Assembly (NCBI RefSeq): GCF_000422725.1
Contig: NZ_KE383912.1
Coordinates: 130,611 to 194,610, forward strand
Direction of reading: 5' to 3'
DNA: 64,000 nucleotides
DNA from: Flavobacterium subsaxonicum WB 4.1-42 = DSM 21790
GTDB lineage: Bacteria; Bacteroidota; Bacteroidia; Flavobacteriales; Flavobacteriaceae
Numbering within the stretch: position 1 is the stretch's first letter; the number at the start of each line of letters is the position of its first letter. Below, piece by piece: positions 17,701 through 25,801 of the stretch. The translations under genes and the position numbers were made by a program. Below the pieces are notes generated by a model. The model worked only from the letters and a program-made list of their open reading frames with translations. It was not told the DNA's origin and ran no database searches.

Positions 17701-18018
17701 TTGCGCCGTGAAAATGGTGGCGATGCCCTGAGGGCAGCCCGCGATGCCGCCTCTACCCGACTTCGCCCTATTATAATGACGAGTGTTGCCATGATTGCCG
17801 GTATGCTGCCAATGGCTATAGGCCATGGCGAAAGCGGCGAACAGGTATCGCCACTGGGGCGTGCCGTAATTGGCGGTTTGTTGTTCTCTACCTTTGCCGT
17901 ACTTGTAATACTACCTATTATATTTGCATGGGCACAGGGCAAAGCCACAACCCAATCGGTTTCATTAGACCCGGAAGACATAGAAAGTAAACATTATATA
18001 CCTACATCACACCAATAA
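14779..18018 (+). CDS. RND efflux transporter permease (AcrB/HAE family)
   Basis: A 1079-residue inner-membrane pump with the usual duplicated RND plan: TM1 near the N-terminus, a large periplasmic loop, TM2-6 at about 335-500, then a second copy with TM7 at about 555 and TM8-12 at about 895-1055. The TM4 charged motif reads AIGILVDESTVTIENI, with an acidic residue in the proton-relay position. An insertion rich in charge (about 495-545) lies in the central cytoplasmic loop. It couples proton influx to export through the TolC and adaptor encoded on either side. The substrate is not predictable; drugs, dyes, bile-like compounds or metabolites are all possible. Confidence 0.92.
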   Translation: MNLIRFALRKPISILVLVAGLFFFGISAVRDIKVDILPKMNLPVIYLAHPFSGYTPDQMEAYFAKNYINIMLFANGVKTIETKNIQGLTLMKVSYYEGTNMAQAAAELSALSNRIQAAFPPGSQPPFIIRFDASSLPVGQLVLSSKTRSNNELQDLANVYVRASFTSIPGLLSPPPFGGSPRTIEVNVDPSQLSAHNLTPDQVVEAIRLNNQTAPSGNVRIGNQNYITPTNNTIKEVTDFQNIPLFKGSVQNLSLGDVAIIKDGADTNAGYALVNGKRSVYVSIAKAGDASTWEVVKNLKENLPKIQSTLPEDVKISYEFDQSVYVINSVKSLITEGIIGAVLTGLMVILFLGDRRAALIVILTIPISIISGVLFLKLFGQTINLMSLSGLALAIGILVDESTVTIENIHQHLDMGKPKALAIWDACKEIALPKLLILLCILAVFAPAFTMSGIPGSLFLPLAMAIGFSMVISFLLSQTFVPVMANWLMKSHGHEKEHNNELTVPAEDVYVQKTDFAEREDYNNNGKVGGFEKFRRGFMKLQDRLMPARKFISIGYLLGITAIAILMLGIIGQDVFPKVNSSQFQLRIRLPDGTRMERTEEEALKILKEMETMVGKEHIAISSAYVGTHPSLFSVSPIYLFMAGPHEGVFQIALKDYHRDMDDFKDELRQRIKKIAPNVKVSFEPIELTDKVLSQGSPTPIEVRIAGKNKKLNEEYANKIIGKLNKIHYFRDVQIAQATKYPALDITIDRVRAAQLGVDMNDISRSLIAATSSSRYTDKNTWIDEKIGLSYSVQVQVPLDKMQTEQDIANIPLLKNSVRPVLGDVATITHSFTHGENDNLGAMPYLSVTANTDHTDLGTASKDLNAAIHSLGELPRGLFIEPIGLSKVLSETMGSLQSGLLIAVVVIFLMLSANFQSFRVSLVILTTVPAVVLGALLLLLATGSTLNLQSYMGIIMSVGVSIANAVLLVTNAEHLRRENGGDALRAARDAASTRLRPIIMTSVAMIAGMLPMAIGHGESGEQVSPLGRAVIGGLLFSTFAVLVILPIIFAWAQGKATTQSVSLDPEDIESKHYIPTSHQ

Positions 18019-18021
18019 ACA

Positions 18022-19107
18022 ATGAAGAGATATGTATTAATACCGGCAGCTGCACTACTACTTGTAAGTGCCGTTAGCTGCGGAAAAAAAGAAGAAGCGC
18101 CGGTTGTTGAAGCCGAACCTACGATAGAAACATTTTCGTTACACAAAGAAAAACTATCAAGCCAGATTCGCCTTCCGGCAGAATTATCCGGCTTTCGCCA
18201 AACCGACCTTTATGCTAAGGTAAGCAGCTTTGTAAAAGAGCTTAAGGTAGATATAGGTAGCGAGGTTAAGGCTGGGCAGCTACTAATTGTATTAGAAGCC
18301 CCAGAGATAAGCTCGCAACTGGCTGCCGCCGAATCGCGCCTGCGCTCTCAGGAGGCCGTGTATATGGCCAGCAACAGCACCTACAACCGTATACTGGAAA
18401 CCAGCAAAGTTGAGGGTACTATTTCTAAAAACGACCTTGATATTGCCCTGTCTCGCAAAAGCTCTGACTATGCGCAACTACAGGCCGCAAAAGCAGCCTA
18501 CAAAGAGGTACAGGTTAACCTTAGCTACCTGCAAATACGTGCCCCGTTTGATGGTGTGGTATCGGCACGAAATATAAACACCGGGGCTTATGTAGGCCCG
18601 GCCGGTAAAGGGTCTGAACTCCCTTTGCTTACCATACAGGACCAGAAGAAACTGCGCCTTGCCGTATCGGTACCCGAAATGTACACCGGTTACCTTAAAC
18701 AGGGCGATGAGATTAGCTTTACAGTGAGGCCTTTTCCTAACGAAACATTCAGGGCTAAGATACAACGTATGTCGGGCGCACTCGATTTAAGACTACGTTC
18801 TGAACGTGTAGAGATGGACGTAATTAACGATAATAAGAAACTGTTACCCGGTATGGTTGCCGAGGTTATACTGGCATTAAACTCTAAAGACAGTACGTTT
18901 GTAGTACCTAAAACAGCTGTGGTAAGTTCTGCCGAAGGTAGCTTTGTACTTAGCGTAAAAGATAATGTTACCCACCGTACCGGCATTAAAAAAGGCCGCG
19001 AAACGGGCGATAATGTAGAGATATTTAGCGATAGCCTTGCAGTTGATAATGTGCTTGTAAAGGCCGCCAGCGAAGAAATGAGGAACGGTACCACCGTTAG
19101 AAAGTAA
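18022..19107 (+). CDS. RND periplasmic adaptor (membrane fusion) lipoprotein
   Basis: A 361-residue adaptor starting 3 nt after the permease stop. The lipobox is SAVSC (Cys20), so it is anchored in the inner membrane. The lipoyl-like halves flank a helical hairpin (ESRLRSQEAVYMASNSTYN, then DYAQLQAAKAAYKEV); YLQIRAPFDGVVSARNINTGAYV is the typical second lipoyl half. Beta-barrel and membrane-proximal domains follow. The order TolC-permease-adaptor is the reverse of the usual adaptor-first layout but common in Bacteroidota. A terminator follows at 19145. Confidence 0.92.
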   Translation: MKRYVLIPAAALLLVSAVSCGKKEEAPVVEAEPTIETFSLHKEKLSSQIRLPAELSGFRQTDLYAKVSSFVKELKVDIGSEVKAGQLLIVLEAPEISSQLAAAESRLRSQEAVYMASNSTYNRILETSKVEGTISKNDLDIALSRKSSDYAQLQAAKAAYKEVQVNLSYLQIRAPFDGVVSARNINTGAYVGPAGKGSELPLLTIQDQKKLRLAVSVPEMYTGYLKQGDEISFTVRPFPNETFRAKIQRMSGALDLRLRSERVEMDVINDNKKLLPGMVAEVILALNSKDSTFVVPKTAVVSSAEGSFVLSVKDNVTHRTGIKKGRETGDNVEIFSDSLAVDNVLVKAASEEMRNGTTVRK

Positions 19108-19144
19108 ATTATTTGTCGTCAACATAATAATTTGTTTGGTAGAG

Positions 19145-19182
19145 ATCCCCACGCCCTTAAAAAGCGTGGGGATTTCGTTTTT
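19145..19182 (+). terminator. Terminator of the RND operon
   Basis: Stem ATCCCCACGC / GCGTGGGGAT, 10 bp, 9-nt loop, then TTCGTTTTTT. Its core CCCCACGC...GCGTGGGG is also used by the terminator at 29730. Confidence 0.8.
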
Positions 19183-19197
19183 TGGATGTTTTATATT

Positions 19198-19345
19198 GTT
19201 CTTTTGTCTTGAAACAAAAGAACCAAAAATTCAAGGCTCTAACTTCTTTTGCTACAAAATAGAAGATTTGGCTAAATCATTTGAACTCGATGCGCTCAGA
19301 CAACAAATGATTCTTAACGCCTCTTCTTCTATTTTGCTTAACGCA
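19198..19345. repeat. Structured intergenic repeat with nested inverted repeats
   Basis: Three perfect stems can be drawn: GTTCTTTTGT/ACAAAAGAAC (19198-19223), CAAAATAGAAGA/TCTTCTATTTTG (19255-19266 with 19325-19336), and, nested inside the second, AATCATTTG/CAAATGATT (19275-19283 with 19304-19312). From memory, elements with the phrase CTTTTGTCTTGAAACAAAAG are frequent between genes of Flavobacteria. An open frame across it (19136-19411) has no start signal and looks accidental. It fills most of the 495-nt gap between convergent genes. Confidence 0.6.
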
Positions 19346-19474
19346 ACGAAGTTTAATGCCTTAACTACACTCAAACCTGATACACTAATACAATTAAGCT
19401 GCAATCTTTAGTAATAAAGAATGCCACACATAAATTATGCACTTTATAGAGTAAGAATAGCAATCACTATCACA

Positions 19475-19507
19475 AAAAAAAGGATCGCAAAACAACGATC
19501 CTTTTTT
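19475..19507. terminator. Terminator-like hairpin downstream of the antiporter operon
   Basis: Stem AAAAAAGGATCG / CGATCCTTTTTT, 12 bp, 9-nt loop; works on both strands. It is 96 nt past the 19603 stop on the minus strand. Confidence 0.7.
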
Positions 19508-19602
19508 AATAACTAACTCAAAAGTAATAAGTAACATATATATTTAGGTACATTAATCCCACTTTTGGGGCACCCACCCGTTGAGCGGGACTAATAACCT
19601 TA

Positions 19603-20013
19603 TTAGATAAATTTATAACCTAACCCAAAGGTCCAGATTTGTTTATCCTTACTATCATAGCCGTAGTAAGGCGTTATGACCATAAACCTTTTGTATTCTA
19701 TTATAGGCGAAACAGCCAGTCGCGGCAAAGCCTTACCGTCTTCCTGAACGATTAATGAAGGAAACGCTCCCACACCTGCTTTAAAGTTTTTGGTAAACTT
19801 ATACTTAAGGCTTGGCCCTCCTACGTTAATGCCTAAAGTTTCGCTACCGTACGATACGGCCAGCATACCGTCAAACCCGGCTTCAAATTTTTTCTCAGGT
19901 GCGGGAGGTGTTGGAGGCACTACTACGACATCTGTCGTTTTTTCCTGGGCGTGTGCTACTAAGGCACCCTGTAGTACACACAGTAGTACCATTGTTTTTA
20001 CAACTATCTTCAT
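19603..20013 (-). CDS. Small secreted protein, probable outer-membrane beta structure
   Basis: A 136-residue product with a signal peptide (MKIVVKTMVLLCVLQGALVAHAQ), a Pro-rich linker (VVVPPTPPAPEKKF), and about six alternating strands ending in FGLGYKFI, an aromatic-rich end like small barrels. There is one nucleotide between the antiporter stop and this start, so it is translated with the antiporter. I do not recognise the family. A periplasmic or outer-membrane accessory to the transporter is possible but unproven. Confidence 0.6.
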   Translation of the reverse strand: MKIVVKTMVLLCVLQGALVAHAQEKTTDVVVVPPTPPAPEKKFEAGFDGMLAVSYGSETLGINVGGPSLKYKFTKNFKAGVGAFPSLIVQEDGKALPRLAVSPIIEYKRFMVITPYYGYDSKDKQIWTFGLGYKFI

Positions 20014-20014
20014 G

Positions 20015-22285
20015 CTATTTTTTTACAAGCAATAATGATGGTGTATTGTTAAGCCAAGGGCTGCGCGACTCTACCAGTTTTTTCCAGCTGTCTACGCTTA
20101 TAATCATAAGGTCCTGGCTTTGAAGGAACTCTTTTTCCAGTTTCTTTTGGTTAAGCAGCTGTATGTGGTTAGGCACAGTGTGCTCTATGCTACGGATGCT
20201 TTCTTTAATCTCGGCATTATTTTTTACCGATCCGTCGGCATCCAGAACCGTTACCTGAGAGCCTGCATTAACAATAAGCTTTTGGGCAAGATCTATTAAA
20301 AAGGCATCGCTTTCATCAAAAATGGTTATAAAAACCTTGTCGGTTCCGCTAAAGCCTTTATCTACCAAAATACCTACCGGCGATTCGGTTTTAGAAAGTA
20401 TATGCTGTGTTTTATCATCAAAAGGCGAGTTTTCGAACAGTTTTTCTTTCCCTGTAAAGGTATTTAAAAGGCTTTCGGGGTTTATTATACGGGTTGTAAA
20501 ACCAAGTATCTTTCCTAAAAGCGTACCTTCAAAAATGGACTGGCCTATATCTATAAGCACCAGGTCAAACTCCCCTTTATTGGCAACCGTGGCAATATCG
20601 CTGTCCATATCGGTAGTAGCTTTAAAAAGCGTGGTAACCTTCTGACCCAGGTTTTCGGCTTCAGCCAAAATTGGTCGGAAACTCTCATCTTCATATTCCT
20701 GTAAATTAAAGGTATGTATCTCGCTACTTGGCGAAATGTGCATGGCCGTAACCATAGCATTGCCCTTCATTTTACCTACAAAAGCATTGGCAAGGCGAAG
20801 CAGGGTCTTACCGCCCTCGGGGCTATCAAAAGAAACCAATATTTTATAAAGGCTGGCCTGCCTAATTTCCGACGGGATATAGTTTTTCTTGCGGTTGAAG
20901 ATATACCCTATAAGGTCAAGTGCAGGGCCCGTCATAAACGTGGTAGCCAGCGCCATAATAACCATCATAGAGAAAATTTCGGTAGAAAGTACACCAAGGT
21001 CGTAACCAATGTTAAGTACAATAAGTTCCATCAGGCCGCGGGTATTCATAAGGGCACCAATGGTAAGACTGTCGCGCCAGTTCTGGCCAACAAACCGTGC
21101 CGTAATAGCACTACCCAAAAATTTACCAACCACAGCAACCAGGATTATCAGTCCGCATACCTTCCATAAATACGGGTCGTTTAGCAGGCCAATTTGCGTG
21201 CGAAGGCCTGTAAAAACAAAGAATAATGGCAAAAGCATTACCTGAGAAACATCTTCTACCTTTTCTATAAATATGCTTCTGAAACGCATGCTTTCGGGCA
21301 TAATGGCACCGGCCATAAAAGCACCGAATAATGCGTGGATGCCTATAACCTCTGTTGTGTAGGCCGAGATTAAAAGTGTTAGGAAGAATATGGCTATAAC
21401 CGGTTTGGTAACATTTTCTTTGTGGCTAAATAAGTCGCCAATACGTTTAAGAAAAGGCTTAACCACCCAAAGCATAAGGAAAACATAGGCTACAGCCAGA
21501 GCTATAATATATAGCGAGCTTACAAACGACCCTGCTTTTACAATAGCAATTACGGCAGCAAGTATACACCAGGCGGTAATATCATCGGCGGCGGCACAGG
21601 TAATAACCAGTGCGCCAATACGGGTTCGGTGCAAACCACGCTCCTGTACGATACGCGCCAGTACCGGGAATGCCGTGATACTCATAGCGATACCTAAAAA
21701 TAACCCGAATGAAGAAAATTCTACTCCTGCAGGAGCAAATTGCTCGTATATAAAATATGCCAGTACAAGGCCAAGCGTAAACGGAATTATTATACTGGCA
21801 TGGCTAATAATAACAGCATCTTTGGCTTTGTTTTTAAGCACGTTAAGATCGAGCTCCATACCCACTACATACATAAACAGGATAAGGCCAATCTGGCTTA
21901 AGATCTGAAGGTTACCCAATGATTCTTTTGGGAAAAGAAGTCCTGAATATTCCGGGAAAAATGTACCTACTAATGATGGCCCCAAAACAATACCGGCAAT
22001 CATTTCGCCAATAACGGTTGGCTGGCCCAGTTTTTTACATATCCAGCCAAAAAAGCGGGCTACAAAAAGTATGGTTATAATTTGCACTAAAAGCAGTGCC
22101 AGTGGATGGGTTAGGTTGTGGAATAGCGAATCTAAAAAATCCTGCCATTGCCCCTTACCCGACGCCTGCGATACTACATTACGCCCCTCTTCGAGGGTTT
22201 TTCCGTTTTTAAGTGCCCAGTATATTAATGCCGAAAAAACGGCTATCACAGTTATGTAGAAAAGGCTGTTCCTGAATTTTTTCAT
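20015..22285 (-). CDS. Cation:proton antiporter, CPA2 (Kef/NapA) family with C-terminal USP-like domain
   Basis: A 756-residue protein. Residues about 60-480 form some 12 membrane helices with KLGQPTVIGEMIAGIVLGPS near the start and the family motif CAAADDITAWCILA at about 233-246, whose Asp pair is the ion-binding site. The C-terminal ~260 residues carry two universal-stress-protein-like halves (YKILVSFDSPEGGKTLLRLA; VFITIFDESDAFLIDLAQ), as in plant CHX-like and bacterial Kef-like exchangers. It should exchange Na+ or K+ for H+ across the inner membrane. It heads an operon with the small secreted protein. LytTR-like direct repeats lie about 85-115 nt upstream. Confidence 0.9.
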   Translation of the reverse strand: MKKFRNSLFYITVIAVFSALIYWALKNGKTLEEGRNVVSQASGKGQWQDFLDSLFHNLTHPLALLLVQIITILFVARFFGWICKKLGQPTVIGEMIAGIVLGPSLVGTFFPEYSGLLFPKESLGNLQILSQIGLILFMYVVGMELDLNVLKNKAKDAVIISHASIIIPFTLGLVLAYFIYEQFAPAGVEFSSFGLFLGIAMSITAFPVLARIVQERGLHRTRIGALVITCAAADDITAWCILAAVIAIVKAGSFVSSLYIIALAVAYVFLMLWVVKPFLKRIGDLFSHKENVTKPVIAIFFLTLLISAYTTEVIGIHALFGAFMAGAIMPESMRFRSIFIEKVEDVSQVMLLPLFFVFTGLRTQIGLLNDPYLWKVCGLIILVAVVGKFLGSAITARFVGQNWRDSLTIGALMNTRGLMELIVLNIGYDLGVLSTEIFSMMVIMALATTFMTGPALDLIGYIFNRKKNYIPSEIRQASLYKILVSFDSPEGGKTLLRLANAFVGKMKGNAMVTAMHISPSSEIHTFNLQEYEDESFRPILAEAENLGQKVTTLFKATTDMDSDIATVANKGEFDLVLIDIGQSIFEGTLLGKILGFTTRIINPESLLNTFTGKEKLFENSPFDDKTQHILSKTESPVGILVDKGFSGTDKVFITIFDESDAFLIDLAQKLIVNAGSQVTVLDADGSVKNNAEIKESIRSIEHTVPNHIQLLNQKKLEKEFLQSQDLMIISVDSWKKLVESRSPWLNNTPSLLLVKK

Positions 22286-22367
22286 TGATTGTGGCTTTTA
22301 AAATACGGCACAATATTACTGAGAAAATTATAAGCAAAAGCACATCAATATCCCTAAAACATAGCTG

Positions 22368-22399
22368 ATGTAATGAAATGGAAGTATTATGTAATGAAA
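22368..22399. promoter_or_regulatory. Pair of 11-bp direct repeats, LytTR-type site candidate
   Basis: ATGTAATGAAA at 22368-22378 and again at 22389-22399, start-to-start distance 21 bp, i.e. two helical turns. This is the layout bound by LytTR regulators. It lies upstream of the antiporter and just downstream of a LytTR regulator gene. Confidence 0.5.
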
Positions 22400-22465
22400 C
22401 TTAAAATAATGTTAAAGAATAACAAAACCAGGCTATTTTATTGAAAGCTAAGCCGCCAATAAAGC

Positions 22466-23191
22466 TTATATCTTTACTTTTTTAATAAAATCGGTACGAT
22501 ATATCTCGCTTAGCGGAAAGGTGTAATGCGTACCATCGGGTAACAGCCTATCGGCCGTAATAATATCGTGCGCATAAAACTGCACGTGCTTAATGGCAAT
22601 GATAGCCTTCTTATTTATACGGCAAAAATCATTTTCGGGCAGCATATCCAACAATTTTTCGAAAGAACAGTTTTTGGCTGTTATCTTACTGCCATCATTT
22701 AAAAAAAGTATCTTATCGCGGCTGTCTATTTTAGAGGTAACCATGCAAAAAATGGTATCGATACCAATAAGAGCCTTGCCTTTATCGGTATTTAATTGTA
22801 TTTGCTTTGGCGCTTTTGCAGCCTGCGGCTTAGCCATTCGGGCGGCTACTTTTTGTACGGCCTGTTGCAGCCTTTCCTGCTTTACAGGTTTTACAACATA
22901 ATCAACAGCATCCCTGTCAAAAGCATCTACCGCAAAATTTTTATAGGCTGTGGTAAAAATAATGGCTTTGCCTTTAAGGGCATCGGCTACCTGAAGCCCG
23001 TTCATTCCCGGCATTTCGATATCGGTAATAAGCAGGTCGTATTCTAAGTCGGCTTGCTCCTGCAATAATAATTGCGGACTGTTAAAGGCTTTTACTACCT
23101 CCAGTTCGGGCATTTGTTCGCATAACATTTTTAGCAGCGTTAAGCCGGGAAGCTCGTCATCAAGCAGTAAGCATCTGATTTTTGTGTTCAA
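22466..23191 (-). CDS. LytTR family response regulator
   Basis: A 241-residue regulator with DDE at 11-13, phosphoacceptor Asp57 (LLITDIEMPG), TTAYK, and a C-terminal LytTR domain (CMVTSKIDSRDKILFL, then DFCRINKKAIIAIKHV). The start appears to be TTG at 23191, since no ATG or GTG lies before the conserved first strand RCLLLDDE. The frame overlaps the kinase gene by 32 nt, so expression is coupled. The direct repeats at 22368-22399 between this gene and the antiporter are a likely target. Confidence 0.88.
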   Translation of the reverse strand: MNTKIRCLLLDDELPGLTLLKMLCEQMPELEVVKAFNSPQLLLQEQADLEYDLLITDIEMPGMNGLQVADALKGKAIIFTTAYKNFAVDAFDRDAVDYVVKPVKQERLQQAVQKVAARMAKPQAAKAPKQIQLNTDKGKALIGIDTIFCMVTSKIDSRDKILFLNDGSKITAKNCSFEKLLDMLPENDFCRINKKAIIAIKHVQFYAHDIITADRLLPDGTHYTFPLSEIYRTDFIKKVKI

Positions 23192-23912
23192 GCAGGTTTA
23201 TTTTAAGTTGTGCAACATATATATCTTCCTCTACATAACGGTCGAGCTTAAAGCACGATTTATACAATATTTTTAAGCGCTGCTCTAATGTTGCCGCGCC
23301 AATACCGCTATGTTCTTTTAGAAACGCCGATTTTGGCGATATCTTATTAGATACCGTCATGGTAAACATGCCATCCTTAAACTCTATAATTATAGATATA
23401 AAGGCATCGGTACTTTGCAAATCAGCATGTTTAAAAGCATTTTCTATAAGATCTATTGATATTAACGGAGCAAGTATCTTTTGCTCATAAAGCGGGTCTA
23501 ACTCATTAATTTTTTTCTTGATGCTAATAGAAAACAACGGGCTCAACTTTATTTTATTGATCTCGATAAGATTCAGTGCAAATTCAATCTCTTCTTTAGG
23601 GCTAACAAAACGGTTCTGGCTTTCGTACAAAATATAATCCAATACGTTAGAAAGCTTATCCATAGCGAAATACGTTTGATAAGCGTGCGATTGTATAGAA
23701 TTGAGTATGTTTTTAAACAGGTGCGGATTTAACCGTGCCTCCAGTGTTTGCAGTTGCAGGGTATTGGTTTTATTTTCCATTTCTACAAAGCGCAGCTCAA
23801 GGTCTTTTTTAGTTTTCTCAGATTTAAGCGTCCTGGAAATAAGCCATGCCAATACAATACTTAGCAGGCCTATAATACAAAACAGCAAAAGTATGTTTAA
23901 AGGTATTTGCAT
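23160..23912 (-). CDS. LytS-type sensor histidine kinase, single membrane segment
   Basis: A 250-residue kinase with one N-terminal membrane helix (about 5-27), a short coiled segment, and the His_kinase block TLEARLNPHLFKNILNSIQS (phospho-His64). The ATPase domain has IENAFKHADL as N-box and HSGIGAATLEQRLKILY as G-box. There is no periplasmic sensor, so the signal may come from a partner. The rhodanese-like lipoprotein starts the operon, with only one nucleotide between its stop and this start, and is a candidate partner. Confidence 0.85.
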   Translation of the reverse strand: MQIPLNILLLFCIIGLLSIVLAWLISRTLKSEKTKKDLELRFVEMENKTNTLQLQTLEARLNPHLFKNILNSIQSHAYQTYFAMDKLSNVLDYILYESQNRFVSPKEEIEFALNLIEINKIKLSPLFSISIKKKINELDPLYEQKILAPLISIDLIENAFKHADLQSTDAFISIIIEFKDGMFTMTVSNKISPKSAFLKEHSGIGAATLEQRLKILYKSCFKLDRYVEEDIYVAQLKINLLEHKNQMLTA

Positions 23913-23913
23913 A

Positions 23914-24300
23914 TTAGCGTTTTACAGGTTTACCAGCCTCATTCCAGGCATCCATACCGCCATCTAACTCCACAATATGCACAAAGCCTTTGGCTTTTAT
24001 CTGCTCTACGGCTTCGGCACTGCGGCCACCAGCTTTGCAGTACACATAAACGGTTTTATTTTTATCAAGGCTGTCTATACGTTTAGAAAAATCAGCATCA
24101 TAAACATGCATGTTTACCGCACCGGCTATATGACCGCTCTGGTATTCTTTTGGGGTACGTACATCTATAACCTGGCCTTTATTGGCAGCCATTTCTTTTT
24201 GAAATGCCGCAGGAGATACCAACTCCACGCCTTTCTTTTGCTGGCCGTGGCATGACGTAATGGTAAAGGTTATAAACAGTAGGTATAACAGGTCTTTCAT
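23914..24300 (-). CDS. Rhodanese-like lipoprotein
   Basis: A 128-residue single rhodanese domain with a lipoprotein signal; lipobox TITSC gives Cys17. The domain shows VIDVRTPKEYQSGHIAGAVN and the active-site loop YCKAGGRS with Cys88, so persulfide chemistry is possible. It should act in the periplasm or at the membrane. It is first in an operon with a histidine kinase (1-nt gap) and a LytTR regulator, which is an unusual setting and suggests sulfur or redox sensing. Confidence 0.88.
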   Translation of the reverse strand: MKDLLYLLFITFTITSCHGQQKKGVELVSPAAFQKEMAANKGQVIDVRTPKEYQSGHIAGAVNMHVYDADFSKRIDSLDKNKTVYVYCKAGGRSAEAVEQIKAKGFVHIVELDGGMDAWNEAGKPVKR

Positions 24301-24356
24301 GATTTTGTATTTAAAGCAAAGTTAAGAAATAGATAGTAAGCTTACAGATAATACAA

Positions 24357-25070
24357 CTATAGTAAGTGTAAAGTGATATTATATTGGCCAAATAAAGTAA
24401 TTATATCGTCCAGAAAGTCTGCCCCTAAAACATTATTAAGTTGCTTTCCATTTTTAAAAATAAGCTTTGCAGAATAATCCTTATCGTAAGACTCTATCAA
24501 ACAATCTGCTAAAGAATTATAGCAACCTCCCATAAAACCTTTCTCACTTACTAAATTTACAGCAAGAGCTTCGTAAAAGTCGAATTCATCAATTATGGTT
24601 GCGGCATTAATAACAATTTCGCCGCTTCGTAATTGTTTAGGCAAACCACTAAATATTCCACGCGCTTGTAAACCTGACTCTTTATAAAGACTTAATGGCA
24701 CCGCTGGAAAATCAGGCACAGTACCATGATCCCAAAAGTAAAATACATCTATAATTGCCTGATCATATACGTCTACAAACCAGTCTGGCAAAATTGTACC
24801 ATAAACCTCAATATTACCGTTTTTAGTAAAGTCTGTATCGACTAACGGAACAATTTTTATTTTGTTAAGTTCAATAACAAGACCATAAACATTTGTAATG
24901 TAAACAGATATATTTATAAAAGAGTGTCCACTATTATCAATAACAGCCGGATTAGTTATAATAAAATCTTTAAAAGTAAAACTTCGTGCCGATTTATAAG
25001 CTGTCGAATCCAGCCATGTGTAATTACAACTACCTAATTCGACACCATTGTAATAGGCAATTATCTTCAT
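24357..25070 (-). CDS. Barstar-like protein (possible immunity protein)
   Basis: A 237-residue protein without signal peptide. Residues ~1-140 are not recognised. The last ~90 residues follow the barstar (barnase inhibitor) pattern: a strand ending INAATIIDEFDFYEALAV, then FMGGCYNSLADCLIES in place of the usual YFGRNLDALWDCL, then a strand and a helix (DFLDDIITLFGQYNITLHLL). Barstars neutralise secreted or polymorphic-toxin RNases. No toxin gene is next to it. The gene is richer in A and T than its redox neighbours, which fits an acquired cassette. The family call is by motif only. Confidence 0.5.
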   Translation of the reverse strand: MKIIAYYNGVELGSCNYTWLDSTAYKSARSFTFKDFIITNPAVIDNSGHSFINISVYITNVYGLVIELNKIKIVPLVDTDFTKNGNIEVYGTILPDWFVDVYDQAIIDVFYFWDHGTVPDFPAVPLSLYKESGLQARGIFSGLPKQLRSGEIVINAATIIDEFDFYEALAVNLVSEKGFMGGCYNSLADCLIESYDKDYSAKLIFKNGKQLNNVLGADFLDDIITLFGQYNITLHLL

Positions 25071-25085
25071 CTGATATTATCTTGA

Positions 25086-25607
25086 TTACCCTTTTTTAAT
25101 TGTAAACGTCTGGGCTATTATAGCCAGTTGTTTTGCATTAAGCTTTGTTGTTTTTTTAAGCTTATTGATAAACTCCGCTACTTCTTCCGCTGATGACGGG
25201 CAGCCTAAGTTCTCTCCCTTAGCATCAAAAGAGTCGGCCAGAACATTACCTTTAGGGTCTAAAATTACCCAGAAAGGCAGCCCTGCCCTATCGCCTTTAA
25301 ATTTTAAAAGCAGCTCATCGGCACCCGGATTTTCCAGTGCTTTATTTTTTGGCGACTCCTGTACTACCAGTGCGGTGCTTATAAAATTATCGTCGAACAT
25401 TTTTTTGGTGGCATCGGCCTGCATGTTCTTTTCCATTTTTTTGCACCAACCGCACCATGAGGCATGAAACATTACAAAAACGTTCTTGTTTTCTTTTTTG
25501 GCCTGTGTGTAGGCTTTGTCCATTATTGTAGTGGCTGTTTCCTGGGCGACAGATTTTGCCAGTGGCGCCATTAGCATAAGGGTAATAAGCAGTACTTTTA
25601 GTTTCAT
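25086..25607 (-). CDS. Exported thioredoxin-family protein (CGWC)
   Basis: A 173-residue product with signal peptide (MKLKVLLITLMLMAPLAKSVA) and a thioredoxin-like domain starting FVMFHASWCGWCKKMEK, active Cys52 and Cys55. The cis-Pro lies in GLPFWVILDPKG. DsbD-C-terminal-like and DUF255-like proteins share this layout. A periplasmic thiol-disulfide role is expected. It is the first of several thioredoxin/rhodanese genes in this stretch, though each appears to be transcribed separately. Confidence 0.88.
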   Translation of the reverse strand: MKLKVLLITLMLMAPLAKSVAQETATTIMDKAYTQAKKENKNVFVMFHASWCGWCKKMEKNMQADATKKMFDDNFISTALVVQESPKNKALENPGADELLLKFKGDRAGLPFWVILDPKGNVLADSFDAKGENLGCPSSAEEVAEFINKLKKTTKLNAKQLAIIAQTFTIKKG

Positions 25608-25801
25608 AGTATAGGTAGGATTATGTTGGTTACGAAGTTAACAATTTTGAAGTTTATTTAACCATTGCAAAGAGAGTACCAATATTAGAAAATTTAATAT
25701 TATTTTGTAATCATTTTGTAATATTTAATAACGCTACACATTTGGAAAAAAAATAATTTTGCCCTAAATTTATTTCATAAACCAAAACCACACAGGCTTA
25801 T

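Noticed and set aside
19136..19411. 91-codon frame MVEIPTPLKSVG...
   Set aside because: It spans the terminator and the structured repeat and has no start signal or recognisable protein features.
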